Shown: positions 24,162-35,319 of the stretch, one piece after another
Layout of the letters: each line of letters opens with the position of its first letter
Numbering within the stretch: the stretch's first letter is position 1
Source: Irpex lacteus
Taxonomy: Eukaryota > Basidiomycota > Agaricomycetes > Polyporales > Irpicaceae
Direction: 5' to 3'
Assembly: GCA_001986395.2 (NCBI GenBank)
Contig: MQVO02000003.1
Coordinates: forward strand, 496,001-560,000
DNA: 64,000 bases
Position numbers and translations under genes: made by a program
The notes under the pieces: model-generated
What the model was told of the DNA's origin: nothing
What the model saw: only the letters and a program-made list of their open reading frames with translations
The model's database searches: none

Positions 24162-26324
24162 TCAGAACGAAAGGGCCAAGGAGGATGGAGAACATGAAGG
24201 ACTGCTCACTACCGGTAGGACGGTCGAAAATACCGGATTTGCAGATCGATCATCGGCCGCGACTTGGAATGACGGCACGGTCCCGCTCACGGTGCTCGCC
24301 GTCCGAGCACCTTTACCCGGCGAAAATATCCGTCCGTTGCCTCGCACGCGCAGAGAATATCGTGTGTTGAGCGTCGCGAGCAGAGAATTTGCGTATAATT
24401 TTCCGATCGCGAAGTCGAGGGATAGGTACCAGAGAGCATGAGGGTACACCGCGAACTGCATGTGCAGGCTCGTCAGCTGGTGATCGAGGGTTGAGAGTGA
24501 GAGTGAGTGAGGCGGTACACGTACGAGAACGATCTCCAGGATGGTGGCACCACTGGTTGAATAGAGACGGAGTAAGTGTCAGATATGGGGGGTTTATAGC
24601 GGAAGTATATGGTGTTGGACGCACGCTGTGAGTAGACAACGATTGACAGAGAAGATGATCAAATGGTTGATGACATTGTTGCCGCTGGCGGTAAAACGGT
24701 TAGATTTGAAGTGTACGTGTCAAGCTGTGTCAAGATACAGAACATGACTCACGTCATGAGGTAGGACTTTGTCCTGTGCAGTTTGATGCACAGACAAAGG
24801 GCAATGACGACGTCGGAAAGAACGGCAAATATTGCGAAAGGCACTGCAGCCAAAAACTAGGTAGGTAGGTCAGATATTAGTCGGAAAAGGGCACGATAAT
24901 GCTCCTATGCACGTACTAGTTTTCTCTGGACTCGTTCAAAATTTGTTTCAATAAGTCTAGAATATCGTAGGCAATTAGCAGGAGCTCTGCTTCGTGCATA
25001 AGCTGTAAGGAGATAGACGTACCCGTGTACAGCGGTTTCTTAGGTTGACATAACCAATCTCAGCACCCTGAAATGTCATTCGTGATGGGAAAACATACCG
25101 ACTCCGAACGCTGTGACAACGATGAGCACAGGCACAAGATAAGAGAACAACATAACATACCGAAATGTGCTAGCACAATCAGTGCCTATGTTTTGTGATA
25201 AATGAGAAGCTAGATAGAAAACGGAAAAGAGACGAGGCTCACTATTATTGGAATCAACCATCGTCGGACCCTAGGGTCTAAGACTGCACAGCCGCTTAGC
25301 CTATCTGTATAGCCACAGAAGGAGATATTGACTTACGGACGTATAACCGAATCGTGAAGAATCTGGCGATTGTGACACATTAATCGGCCGTCCCAGATAC
25401 TGTTAAGGATTGACGTACCCTTGAACTACACATGATATCACGCACTAAACGGTAGCTTGAGTACTTGCCGGATGAGAAGTAAGCGGTAATGTGCATACGT
25501 TCGTAATAACCGATGTCTGACATAGAGATGGCTGGTCAATAATGCGAGAGGCTCCAGATACAAGGTATGACATACCCATAGTGACCTTGGCGAGGAAGTT
25601 AGCGTTAGTGCCATGTATGAGATTTATTGCAAAAGACGGTTGGAAAGATGACACACACCATACTCCATCAGCGAGAGCACTTGGTTTGGCAAAGCTATTG
25701 ACCTAAAGAAGATAATCTCAGGTTCCTGTACAAACTTGCCCAGGAATTCTGGATACTGACAAGGTAGTGAAAGACGGCGTGACAGACTGGACAAGTGGTC
25801 ATTAGCATCACGAGATGTTGAGTCACTTCGAACATACCTAGGGCTATGTGCACGGAATCAAGTGCCCTGTGAACAATGGGAGTAAGCGTGGCTGATACAA
25901 GAGCGAATAACAGTTGCCCGACCATAATGTCCACACCTAGGTGAACGGTTATCAGAACTCTTTACCTCACTTTAGTAAAAACCACGTACCAGCGATTTAT
26001 TATACCGACTGTCGTCCGGGTAGAGGACAAAGTAAATGTAGGACTGTGACACAGTTCAGCATATGATCGAGAGATTACTGGCTATGGACCCTTACCTGAA
26101 CACAAGTGATCCCGTACAGCCTGTACAAAATGAGTCAGTATGAAATGACGCGTCGCAGGTCTTTCAAATCGTACACCATCATGCCCAAACAACCTATGAG
26201 GGCAGCGCCTGCGAGTAAATGAAAAGTTTGAGCCCAGACCAAGGGAGTTAATTAAACATTGCCTACCGAATGTGGGAAGAATATCAACGTCTATTGGTGC
26301 ACATGGCGGCTCGTGCGTTGCCAT
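24162..26324 (-). CDS. DUF6534-type seven-helix membrane protein
   Basis: Member of a large mushroom family of unknown function with about seven helices; no ligand or signal is established. Start at 26324: MATHEPPCAPIDVDILPTF, then GAALIGCLGMMVLYGITC, SYIYFVLYPDDSRYNKSL, VWTLWALDSVHIAL and CHAVFHYLVS, the family N-terminal half. The C-terminal half has FLAAVPFAIFAVLSDVVIAL, CLCIKLHRTKSYLM and the family box SLDFAIGKLYANSLLATLN, then a Ser-rich tail ending at 24162. The gene is cut by ten or more short introns; exons as small as 14 bases are needed to hold phase. The middle part (25000-25700) was not resolved exon by exon. No stop or frameshift is forced. Confidence 0.8.
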
Positions 26325-26940
26325 CACTTTCTACACGACGCAAGCCACAACGAACGACGAACGAGCTACAACGAGGGAAGAGAAAGAGCTTCGCACGCGC
26401 GAGGTAGGTGATGGCAGGGTATATGTACAGGACTCGAGATCAAAAACCCGGGAGGATAATCTGTGTTGTTTCATGGCTATCGCATGGCTGAGGTGTGTTC
26501 TGACTTGTTTGGCCCATCTTTTCGACGTCAAAATGTATTCCAGGGCCGACGCGGTGGTCCAGATAGAACCGGCTTGGGCCGGCGGTTGTACCTCAGCCAG
26601 GCACGGCGAGCGCTAACGAACTATTATCCAATTGCGACAGATCTGCGTGCGAATCAGAGCGCCCATGACGAGCGCCCAGTCTTCGAGAAATGATCCGGAG
26701 TGCCCGGGGCAGCGTCACACTGAGTCACACTGGTAACGGGCCATGACAGTATCACGCCCGTGACTGCGTTGCATGTGATTGAGATCGACCATCTGATGTC
26801 AACTCTGTCATGCCTCGTCGCAGTAAGTAAAGAGTTTCGTGTCGACCACACTCTCCTGTCGGTGAGCTCCAGCTTTCTTACTTGCCAAAGGGACTTTTTC
26901 AATGATTATTCTAATACTATCTCAGCGGGAATAACCCAGG
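26325..26940. other. Shared divergent promoter region
   Basis: About 615 bases between two divergent genes. Includes the short inverted motif GTCACACTGAGTCACACTGG near 26713. Open frames here look non-coding. Confidence 0.4.
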
Positions 26941-27618
26941 ATGACCTTCATTGGTGCTCTCTCCCGGCATACCCTCAAGCAGCTGAAATTTATCATCCCT
27001 GGCGGACTTGTGACATTTTGGCTCGACACGCATCAAGCTTTCTGGAGCATATTCGTTGGGGATGGAGAACTTGGTTCCTATGCCCGGTAAGTGCTAGATG
27101 TCTCTTGCTTGCATTACACTCAATACCGGTGCTTTGACGTTAGCACGAGCGCCTTCCTCACAGTACTGTTAGGCGTGTTGACCGTATCCCTGTTCCTATA
27201 CATCCTACTAGTACCACTCATTCAAGGTGTACGACCTGACGTATGTACTCAATTGCTACTCATCCCCCACGCGCTCATCAGTACACTCCAGTTCCGCCGT
27301 TGGCGCGAGTCAGGCATCCTCTCATCTGTCATACCGGTACGTCCGTTTGCCTCAACGACACGCCACATCTTTCCGATCTTTCACACTAGGTATTGACCGG
27401 TTCTATCGTAATTGGGTGGACTCTGACGGCCTTCACATTGGGTCGTTGGTCTGAGCTGGGATATCTGAGAGGAATAATAGGTGGTGAGTATCACGTGTTA
27501 ATGCCACGTTCGTCGTTGAATACTACGAAACTAATCATATCTTCCAGCTTCGGGTCTGTACGCACTGGTGTTTGGTTTAATGGGACTTATACCAGCACCC
27601 AAGACCTACCGTTCATGA
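26941..27618 (+). CDS. Small polytopic membrane protein, unknown function
   Basis: No named family recognised. Six exons join in phase to about 190 residues. It begins MTFIGALSRRTLKQLKF followed by a helix IIPGGLVTFWL, then SAFLTVLLGVLTVSLFLYIL, a loop, TGSIVIGWTLTAFTLG and GLYALVFGLMGLIPAPKTY near the C-terminus. That makes about four transmembrane segments with short loops, so it is likely an endomembrane protein. Introns of about 40-65 bases have standard donors and acceptors. The neighbour upstream is also a membrane protein, but the two do not look related. Confidence 0.7.
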
Positions 27619-27783
27619 TATCTATTACGAAACGTACATGCAATGTATCATCGATCTGGCATGCCATTTGTGGGATATACCTCTCCTCGCCGGGAAGACC
27701 TACGTTCCAATAAGTATACCCAAAACAGTGTAACTTCCACGATATAGATATATGTTAATCTAAGCTGATAATGCAAGAATCTA

Positions 27784-29467
27784 TCATAGCTCGTCCTTGG
27801 CCGGGTGGTCATGCCCGTGGAAAGCCTCTGCCAGTTCTGCGAAGCATGGTCAGACAAGAGTCGAATAGCAACATCAAACGGACCACTCACTTCTCTTCAC
27901 CGTTGGTGAGAGTGTCTGCGGGAGGACAACATTGTACTCTACGTACAGGTCGCCATAACGGGACTCTCCATAAACTGGCATACCCTCCTCTTCTATCACC
28001 TGGACGTAACCTACAGAGACGGACTTCAATATTATGAATCGAACAGACGGAAGGAAATCTTTAGACCTGGTTGTGTCACGCCGTTACGCTTTAGATGAAC
28101 AATATGACCATCCAAGTGCGTCAAGTTTCTTTCAAAGCCCAATAGTGCCTGGAGTAGTGCATTAGTATCATCAAGCCAACCATGAATACCAGACGTACCT
28201 CATCAACACCAATAGTCTCCTTCCAATACAACCCAGTCTCCTTCCTTCTCCACCCGCCAGTCTCCTTCCTACTCTTCACACGCAACACGATATCACCAGC
28301 CTCCCAATCCGGACTCTCATCCGCCTCGCCCTCATACACGACCTCCTGGCCCTCCGGCATCCCCTTCGGAATCTCCAAAGTGTACTGCTGCGTATGCGAG
28401 ATGGTCTTGTGGCCTTTACAATGCGGGCAGACTTTCTTGATCACTTTGCCGCGTCCGCCACAGTCGGGACAAGTGACCTGCGCTTGGGAGAACATGCCGG
28501 GGAAGATTTGTTGACGGACGATCTTGACGCCTTGGCCGTTGCAGCTTGGGCATGTGTGGATGTCGTTTGAGGAGGCGGCGCCTGTGCCGCGACAGTGGTC
28601 ACATAATATACGCTTTTGAACCATGAACTGGAGCGAGAGCAGTGGTCAGAATTATGAACGTGTGGAGGATTCTGTATGCCGTACCTCTATGCTTCCGCCA
28701 GTGTACCTACAGAAATTCATATTAGAGAAGGCGATCCCGCGAGTACCATAGCAACTCACATGTCTGCAAGGCTGACTTCCATCTCGCTCACGCTTGTAGG
28801 TCCTCGTCGCACTTGCTGACCAGGATGTCCTGGGGGGTAGTAAGGCACATCATCAGTATGTATATAGCAGTATGAGGCTTAGAACATACCACCGTGACCG
28901 AAGAAGTTTTGGAAGATGTCGAAGGGGTTCTGGTGCGGGTTCTGGCCTCCTTCATGAGCCTTCAGTCCATCCTATACGATAGTTAGTAAGAGCGGTAAGA
29001 ATGCAGTATACTGTATATACCTCTCCATATCTGTCATAGATTTGCCTTTTCTAGAATTGAAGCATTTGTTGAGTTGTAGGGTATGGGTATAGATACGTAG
29101 TGACGTACCGTCTCGTCCGAAAGGACCTCATACGCATGTGCAATCTCTACAAACTTCTCCTCTGCCCCCTCTTCCTTGTTCTTGTCAGGATGATATCTAC
29201 GAGCTCACGTTCAGTATTATGACACCACGCGAAACAGCATAAATGTCTCACTTCCGGCTTAGTCTCTTGTACGCAGCTCGAATGTCCTTCTCCGAGGCTG
29301 AGCGGTCGACTGGGATGAGGGAGCAATGTCAGTGAACGACTGCATAAGACAACACCGCGCGCGCCTTTATACTAACGATCAAGGGCCTTGTACAGGTCGG
29401 CTGCGTTCACCAGAACAGACAGCAGCAGTAGCGTGCCGAGCAGCAGGAGGACCGCCGCGGGAGCCAT
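27784..29467 (-). CDS. SCJ1: ER-lumenal DnaJ/Hsp40 (Scj1-like), KDEL tail
   Basis: Co-chaperone of the ER Hsp70 BiP, helping folding and degradation of secretory proteins. Start at 29467: [20 protein letters not shown] forms a signal peptide. The J domain follows with the HPD motif in [12 protein letters not shown], then a short Gly-rich part with FFGHGGHPGQ. The zinc finger has four repeats: [24 protein letters not shown] and CPHCKGHK. The C-terminal substrate domain has [20 protein letters not shown]. The protein ends HDHPAKDEL then TGA at 27784; KDEL is the ER retrieval signal, so the lumenal location is read straight from the sequence. About eight short introns. Confidence 0.93.
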
Positions 29468-29834
29468 GAGGGTGATAGGCGGTGTGTTGCCTGACCAGAC
29501 GTTGATGTGTTTGAAGGAGTGTTGCCTTGACTGGGGGAGACTTAAGAGGGCCGCGCAAGAGGAATATGCTGAACAAAGTGGGTGCTCTGGGTGGCTGAGC
29601 TTGGAGGAGAAGGAGGCGTCTGGAGTCAGTAAATTATGGCTGCCGAATCGGGTACGCCACGTAGTATGAGTCCACGTGGCAAAGTACTTATCACCATCAA
29701 TGTTGATCTACCGGAATGTCGGCGACATTCAACCTGAGTGGCAGGCCACCACGACTTGGACTTCGCTAGTGTGGCGACGACGACGACGACATACATCGAC
29801 TTGTTCTTTTGTACGCGCATGACTTACTGATAGG
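29468..29834. promoter_or_regulatory. Upstream region of tandem paralogue 1
   Basis: Divergent promoter between the DnaJ gene and paralogue 1. It holds CACGTG at 29673-29678 and CATCAA at 29695-29700, an arrangement repeated before paralogues 2 and 3. An E-box-like CACGTG is a bHLH site in fungi; its use here is inferred. Confidence 0.5.
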
Positions 29835-31391
29835 ATGCTACAGAAAGTGGCTACTCGCAGCCATGAGCTCCTTGGGCACCAGGCACACCTCAGGCTTGCG
29901 AAGCGGTTCAAGTCGTCTTCCGCCAGGTCGCCGCGGTACCATCCGAAAGTGAGAGGTTGGCGATTTACTGCTTGAGTACTTGCATAACTGTAGCTGATAT
30001 GTATGTTTACTCAGCCTTACCCTTTGCGCTCTCCCCACAAGAGGCCGTCGAAAAGATTGTACTACCCAAGCATATCAAGTATATGATCATGTACAACAAC
30101 CTCTATTACAATTATCACCTCAGACAACCTTGGACAATAGACTGGAAAACTCCCGTGACTTTTACTCACAAGGAGATTACGCCGATATATCTGCCAAGTT
30201 GGTTCGTTGACCTGGACATTGCGCTGACGCCAATCTTCGGACCTGGCAACTCTTCGTCCGAAACGATCTTGACCCAAGCGTGTGTCTATGTGTTTCTACT
30301 CGAAGCACATCAACTAACTGATACTACTACGTAGATTCTTTCCAGGTACGTTCGTAGTCGGTGTTTTTCAGGTGTAATACAAACATATCCACAGGGCATG
30401 ACAAGGATCCGCTGTACCGCATGCCACTAAGAAGTGTAGAAACGCCTGAGTTACTATCTCAGGCCGTGCCATTCTCCAGCGATATGTCCAAGCAACACGG
30501 CGTTGATATCGTCTGCATGTCATATTCCTCGTCCCCATTACTCATACGTGATGCGGCGAGGGACATGATGAGAGCACAAATCCACAGATGTGTGGTATGT
30601 GCTTTACTATGCTCTACTGTGCTTCGTTGATTGATGTATCACAGTTGGCTGCCTACCCAGTCTTAATTCCTGTGTACCTCGTAAAGTATCTGTTTAATAC
30701 GTTGGTTGGCCCTATAGAGACCTTCGCGCTAGTGGAAGCCGCCTCCCGTGAGGTGAAGTGCGGTTCCTGTGATCAAAATATCCTCACTCATTTGACCACC
30801 ACAGGGAGGGACGGTCTATTTCAAGCACATAAGCGACGACATCTATGACAAGCACGCCCAGATGAAGTTAGGCGGAGCCGTTGAACGAATCTATCGACGA
30901 AGATATCTAAATCGCTATGAGTTTGAAGTGACCCCGCGGGATGGCAACCGGTTCATAGGGCCTTCGCAAGTGCACACCGGCACACAGTTCATGCGCAAAC
31001 TCGACGCTCTACTGTCGTCTACGTCTAAGGACAACCCACTAGTCATCTACAAGCAGTATGAGAAAGTTCATCGGAAGAATTCACCAATCAATTTCGACGA
31101 TGCTCGAATACGGCCATGGATCGCGAAGGAGCTCAAAGATATGAGGTTATATCTATGGGCAAGAACAGCTGTGCTGAAACTCCCCGTGAGCTATTTGTAG
31201 TGTACGCTATGATTACCCAAGCTGAATGAGTCTTTTTTAATAAACAGATGCAAGCCGATATCGAGAAGGGACGGCTCGAGAACCCGCAGGAGGAAAGTGA
31301 TGATCCAATGGATATAGTAAAACCGGACTGGCTGTTACAGTGGGAGAAACAGGAAATTGCTCGCCGTAATAAGAATAAGTCGAAGAAATAG
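29835..31391 (+). CDS. Tandem paralogue 1, unknown basidiomycete family
   Basis: Function unknown; I know of no named domain. The start MLQKVATRSHELLGHQAHL and following KRFKSSSARSPRYHPKVR are Arg/Lys/Ser-rich without acids until the mature part, like a mitochondrial presequence. Family words follow: LPFALSPQEAVEKI, ITPIYLPSWFVDLD, an 11-base microexon coding FFP, GHDKDPLYRMPLRS, SQAVPFSSDMSKQHGVDI, LAAYPVLIPVYLVKY, ETFALVEAASREV, INFDDARIRPWIAKE and WLLQWEKQE near the end. Seven exons read cleanly; the last exon begins MQADIEKGR. The stop is TAG at 31389-31391. Paralogues 2 and 3 follow on the same strand with the same exon plan. This copy is intact. Confidence 0.82.
30335..30345 (+). other. 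11-base microexon of paralogue 1
   Basis: ATTCTTTCCAG lies between a TAG acceptor and a GTACGT donor. It joins CAAGC to GGCATGAC in phase, giving QAFFPGHD. Equivalent microexons occur at 32322-32332 and 34248-34258. Confidence 0.8.
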
Positions 31392-31810
31392 CGAAAAGCC
31401 GCTGAGTAGCCACCTTACATCTATACCACGGAGGTAGCGTACGCTTCACGTAGGATAAATCTAAGTACGATCTGTGTCGCTTGTCGAGCAACCATCTATC
31501 ATATTCGATACGACGTCAAAGTGTCCCCTCACTTCCAGCAGTACCTTATAGAACACTGAGATATCCCTATGACTCTTGAGTGGTATTTTGTGTTGCAGGC
31601 TCAATAGTAAGTAAGTACTGCAACCGTGGCCTCAGGCTCTTGACTCCGCTTGCAGCCCACGTGGTGATCGCCATCAATATTAATACTGCCGTTTAGGGCA
31701 GGACTCCCGGAACACCCGTCATCCGCGACTTAACTATCTTCTGACCAACTCGGACAACTCTAGAATGTCACGCGAATCTGACTATTAGCGACGTGTCTGC
31801 TGTGACAAGT
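31392..31810. promoter_or_regulatory. Upstream region of tandem paralogue 2
   Basis: 419 bases between paralogues 1 and 2. CACGTG at 31658-31663 is followed by GATCGCCATCAA, with CATCAA at 31672-31677, about 150 bases before the ATG. No gene is seen. Confidence 0.5.
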
Positions 31811-33388
31811 ATGTTGCGAAGAGGCGGGGTTCGACAGCGTTGGCGGGTGGCCGGCGTGACGTGTAACTCGTGCGGCTCGGAGCGGTCTGTATCAACCTCA
31901 GGCTGGACTCAGTCGCTGAGTTACCATCCTAAAGTCAAAGGTCACTTATTATATTTGCATTGGAACTGAGACAGCTCTGAATACTGTGCATCACTAGCTC
32001 TCCCCTTTGTGCTGTCACCTCAAGAGGCCATCTCAAGGATAAAACCTCCGAAATATTTCGGCCCATTGGTCAAATTCCACAACCTCAGGCAAATGTGGAA
32101 TGCGCTTGTTGGCCGACCCAGGAAGGAAAGCTGGACGAAACCAGAATATTTTGCTCCTAAGGAGGTTACAGCAATATACCTACCAAGTTGGTTCGTCGAC
32201 TGCAGGATGTCATTCTCAGATCGCCCCGAGGACTCCGGCATCCCTCCCATCACTGCAATACAAGCGTAAGCCCAAGTTTTTTCGCTCAATACGTGCCCGT
32301 GCAGCTAACGTTGCGGTACAGTTTTCTACCAGGCACGTCTCTGAGTGGCTCAGGCTGTATATCTACTGCACGCTCTAATACTTTCCGTATCAGGGCACAC
32401 GGTAGACCCGTTATGTCGTTTGTCCATGAGGAAGATATGGAGTCGTGAACTCATGTCACAGGCGAAACCATTTTCAAATGATATGACCAGGCAGCATGAT
32501 ATGGACGTTTCGTGCTTGCCATATACTTTGACCCCTTTCGCCTTCGACGGAGCAGCAAAAAATCTGGCAAAGCTGCCAGTAAAAGATTATGTCGTATGTG
32601 TTGTATCCTCCGTCAGGTTTTGCTCTCAACGATGCCCATACTACTGGTCAAGGTCGCAGCTTACCCTGTCTTGGTACCTGTATACCTCGCTAAATACTCC
32701 ACCTACCTTGGGGACGACATCATAGAGACATTCGCTGTGATAGAGGCTGCACATAAGGAGGTCAGCAGTACATACTCGTATTTTACAGAGCACTCACCCA
32801 AGTTTATCAGACTAAAGCGGTGTATGTCAGGAATATCCACGAGCGGCTTACACAACTGCTCGTACAACAATACCCGCTTGTCCATCAATACCTGCAGAAA
32901 AATCCCAAGGTCCTCGCCTTATCCGAGTTTGATGTGAAGCCGTGGGACGCTTCTGAATTTATCTTCCCCCCGAAAGCAGACGGTCCTCTACGTGCATTGT
33001 ACATCCACATAAACCGCATGCTCTCTGTGTCTCAAAAAACAGGCCCTTCGGAAATATGCGGAATACGAAAGCAAAAGTCGCTCCGGAGCAAATATCGATT
33101 TCAGCGATCAGAGGATAAGACCGTGGACCGAAAATGAAACAATACCGATGGGCGGCTACTTGCTTGCAAGGATGGCGTCCTCCGTCCTCGTAAGTGATCT
33201 GGTATATCCAAAGTTTGCCTGCAGCTGATCCGGCTTGATAGAGCAACATGTCGGACGTCGATAGTGTCGAGTTGCTAAGGCAGTCAAAGGAAAACGAGGC
33301 GAGGCGGAAGCCGCAATGGTTATTGCAATGGGAGAAACAAAACGTGCCTATTCAATTCCAGACTGTCGAACGAACGAAGAAGCCCTAG
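31811..33388 (+). pseudogene. Tandem paralogue 2, apparent frameshift
   Basis: Same unknown family and exon plan as its neighbours. It starts MLRRGGVRQRWRVAGVTC, another basic presequence-like N-terminus, and joins to SYHPKVK and ALPFVLSPQEAISRI. Conserved words include VTAIYLPSWFVDC, an 11-base microexon coding FLP, GHTVDPLCRLSMR, VAAYPVLVPVYLAKY and ETFAVIEAAHKEV. The microexon is followed by a GC donor. In the last large exon the frame runs through FDVKPWDAS to HINRMLSVS. Past an A6 run at 33034-33039 the family sequence (YAEYESKSRSGANIDFSD, IRPWTENE) continues in another frame. No intron of usual size repairs this. Either a recent pseudogene or a one-base sequencing error. The final exons keep coding potential to TAG at 33386-33388. 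Confidence 0.7.
32322..32332 (+). other. 11-base microexon of paralogue 2 (GC donor)
   Basis: TTTTCTACCAG follows a GTACAG acceptor and is followed by GCACGT, so the next intron would be GC-AG. Using the GT four bases later would break the frame of GHTVDPLC. Confidence 0.7.
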
Positions 33389-33731
33389 CTTCGCTGCACG
33401 GCTTCGGGTGCTGGATATCTAATCACATGTACTAGTACAATAACTCAGGATGTCTATGATCATTACTTGTACGGGATGTATCCTTTCAAGTTGTACGTCT
33501 GTCGAGCCTCTGCTGAGTATCGACTGAACATCAAGTTGAAGCTTGAAGCTTGAAGCTTGAAGTGAATTGACTAGGCTCAGCCGCTGGCGCCATGCGATTG
33601 GGACCCACGTGCGATCGGCATCAAAGTCGTTAGAATTACCCACTGCTCTTTTGGGTAGACCTGGATCTGGACACTCATCATCAACTGTACTGCTTACTCT
33701 CCACCTCAACGGCGTATCGGTGGTGGTAGAT
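33389..33731. promoter_or_regulatory. Upstream region of tandem paralogue 3
   Basis: Contains CACGTG at 33606-33611 and GATCGGCATCAA ending at 33624, about 125 bases before the ATG. A short tandem repeat of TTGAAGC lies at 33535-33564. Confidence 0.5.
33535..33564. repeat. Short TTGAAGC tandem repeat
   Basis: The 7-base unit TTGAAGC is present three times in a row plus a partial fourth copy. It lies in the gap between paralogues 2 and 3 and is likely a simple slippage repeat. Confidence 0.85.
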
Positions 33732-35319
33732 ATGCTGCAAATGACGATGATACGAGGTCATAGACCACTGGCTCTCAGCATGCGCCTATCTATTGGGAGG
33801 CGGGTCATGTCCTCTGCCACGCAACCGTCGCTTTACCACCCTAAAGTCAGAGGTCAAACGGCCCACTTTCCCTTTTCACACTAGCTGACATAACATATGT
33901 TTAGCACTACCCTTTGCTTTGTCGCCCCAGGAGGCTACAGCAAATATCAACCCCCCTCCAGCGTTAGGCCCACTGATCTCGTTCAACAATTTATGGGTGA
34001 ACCTCTTCGAGAATCGTCCAATGAAGATAGACTGGACCCAACCCCTAGAATTCGTTCCGAAGGAGGTGACAGCCATATACTTGCCGAGTTGGTTTGTCGA
34101 CACCAATGCGTCACTTCACAACAAAATCGCCGTCTCTCCTGACCAGACGGCTGCCCTCCAAGTCGTTATACCCCAAGCGTATGTCACAGTTCCAAATGTC
34201 TACCCTGTTCTTATAATGGACGCTCATATGGCTGATATGACTTGTAGTTTCTGTCCAGGTACAGGCTGCACGACAAGCCTATTCTTTTCACTCTAACACT
34301 ATTGTTGCCAGGTCACACCATGGACCCATTGTGCTATATGTCTATGCGAAGTATACTGGAACGCGACCTAATGCCGCAAGCTGTCCCATTCTCTCAAGAT
34401 ATGCGCAAGCAGCACAACGTCGACGTAGTATGCATGCCGTACAGCCTAACGCCGTTATCGCTCGTACAGGCCTTTATCGAGTACACGGACAACAAATTTC
34501 GTCCTTCAAATTATATGGTATGTCCCGGCTCTCCGCGTTGAACAGTTCGCATAATATGTTTATATTTGAAACATTCTAGATGGCGGCATACCCCGTCCTT
34601 GTTCCGGTTTACTTGGCTAAATATGCGATTCCCTTCCCATTCGGCACTTTGGAGACATTCGCGGTCATAGAGGCTGCGTCTAAGGAGGTGAAGTGTACTC
34701 TTATTTGACAGCAAACTATGCTCACACAGTGAAATCTCAGGGCGGAGCCGTCTTTATGAAAAACGTTGTTCACGAGTTTAACCAGCTATTCCAGATGGAG
34801 GACGTGCAGTGGGCCAAGGAGCTTGCGGATAACTATCCCGAATTCGACGTGAGGCCTCCGAGCGCGCTGAATTTCCTCGAAGTATACGAAGACCACCCGC
34901 AGAGGTTGATAGAGGGGTTAGGCACCAAATTCAGCACTCAAACTTTCGATGTTTTGAGGAGGCTTTGGACTCGTTACGCGGATTTTGAGAAGAGTCGCCG
35001 GTCAGGTAATCAACTCGACTTTGACGATCTAAGAATCCGGGAATGGACACAGGAGGAGACAAAAAAGGTTCAAGATCATATGTCTGCCAGAGCACTGCTA
35101 CAAACCATCTTGGTGAGCCTTCCTTATGTGAATCAACGCCAACCTCTATGACACGTACTCAACCACTTCGATCTGTAGAAAATGGACTTTTTGATGCCTG
35201 GAGGAGTAGAGAAAGGAGCGATCGAAAAGATACACGCTGCAGTAGAGGAAACGAAGCCTGCCTGGCTAAAGCAATGGGAGCAGCAGCAGGCATCGACGAA
35301 TCAGACTACGGGTTCATAG
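33732..35319 (+). CDS. Tandem paralogue 3, unknown basidiomycete family
   Basis: Third intact-looking member. Start MLQMTMIRGHRPLALSM with SIGRRVMSSATQPSLYHP is again Arg/Ser-rich and suggests mitochondrial import. It then shows ALPFALSPQEATANI, VTAIYLPSWFVDTN, the 11-base microexon (34248-34258, FCP), GHTMDPLCYMSMRS, PFSQDMRKQHNVDVVC, MAAYPVLVPVYLAKY, ETFAVIEAASKEV, QLDFDDLRIREWTQEE and, in the last exon, AWLKQWEQQQ. The stop is TAG at 35317-35319. The region between TRYADF and REWTQ is in one frame here, which is what exposes the frameshift in paralogue 2. An alternative start at the internal MRLSIGRR is possible. Confidence 0.82.
34248..34258 (+). other. 11-base microexon of paralogue 3
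   Basis: TTTCTGTCCAG between CTTGTAG and GTACAG, coding FCP across its joins, at the same place as in the two sister genes. Confidence 0.8.
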
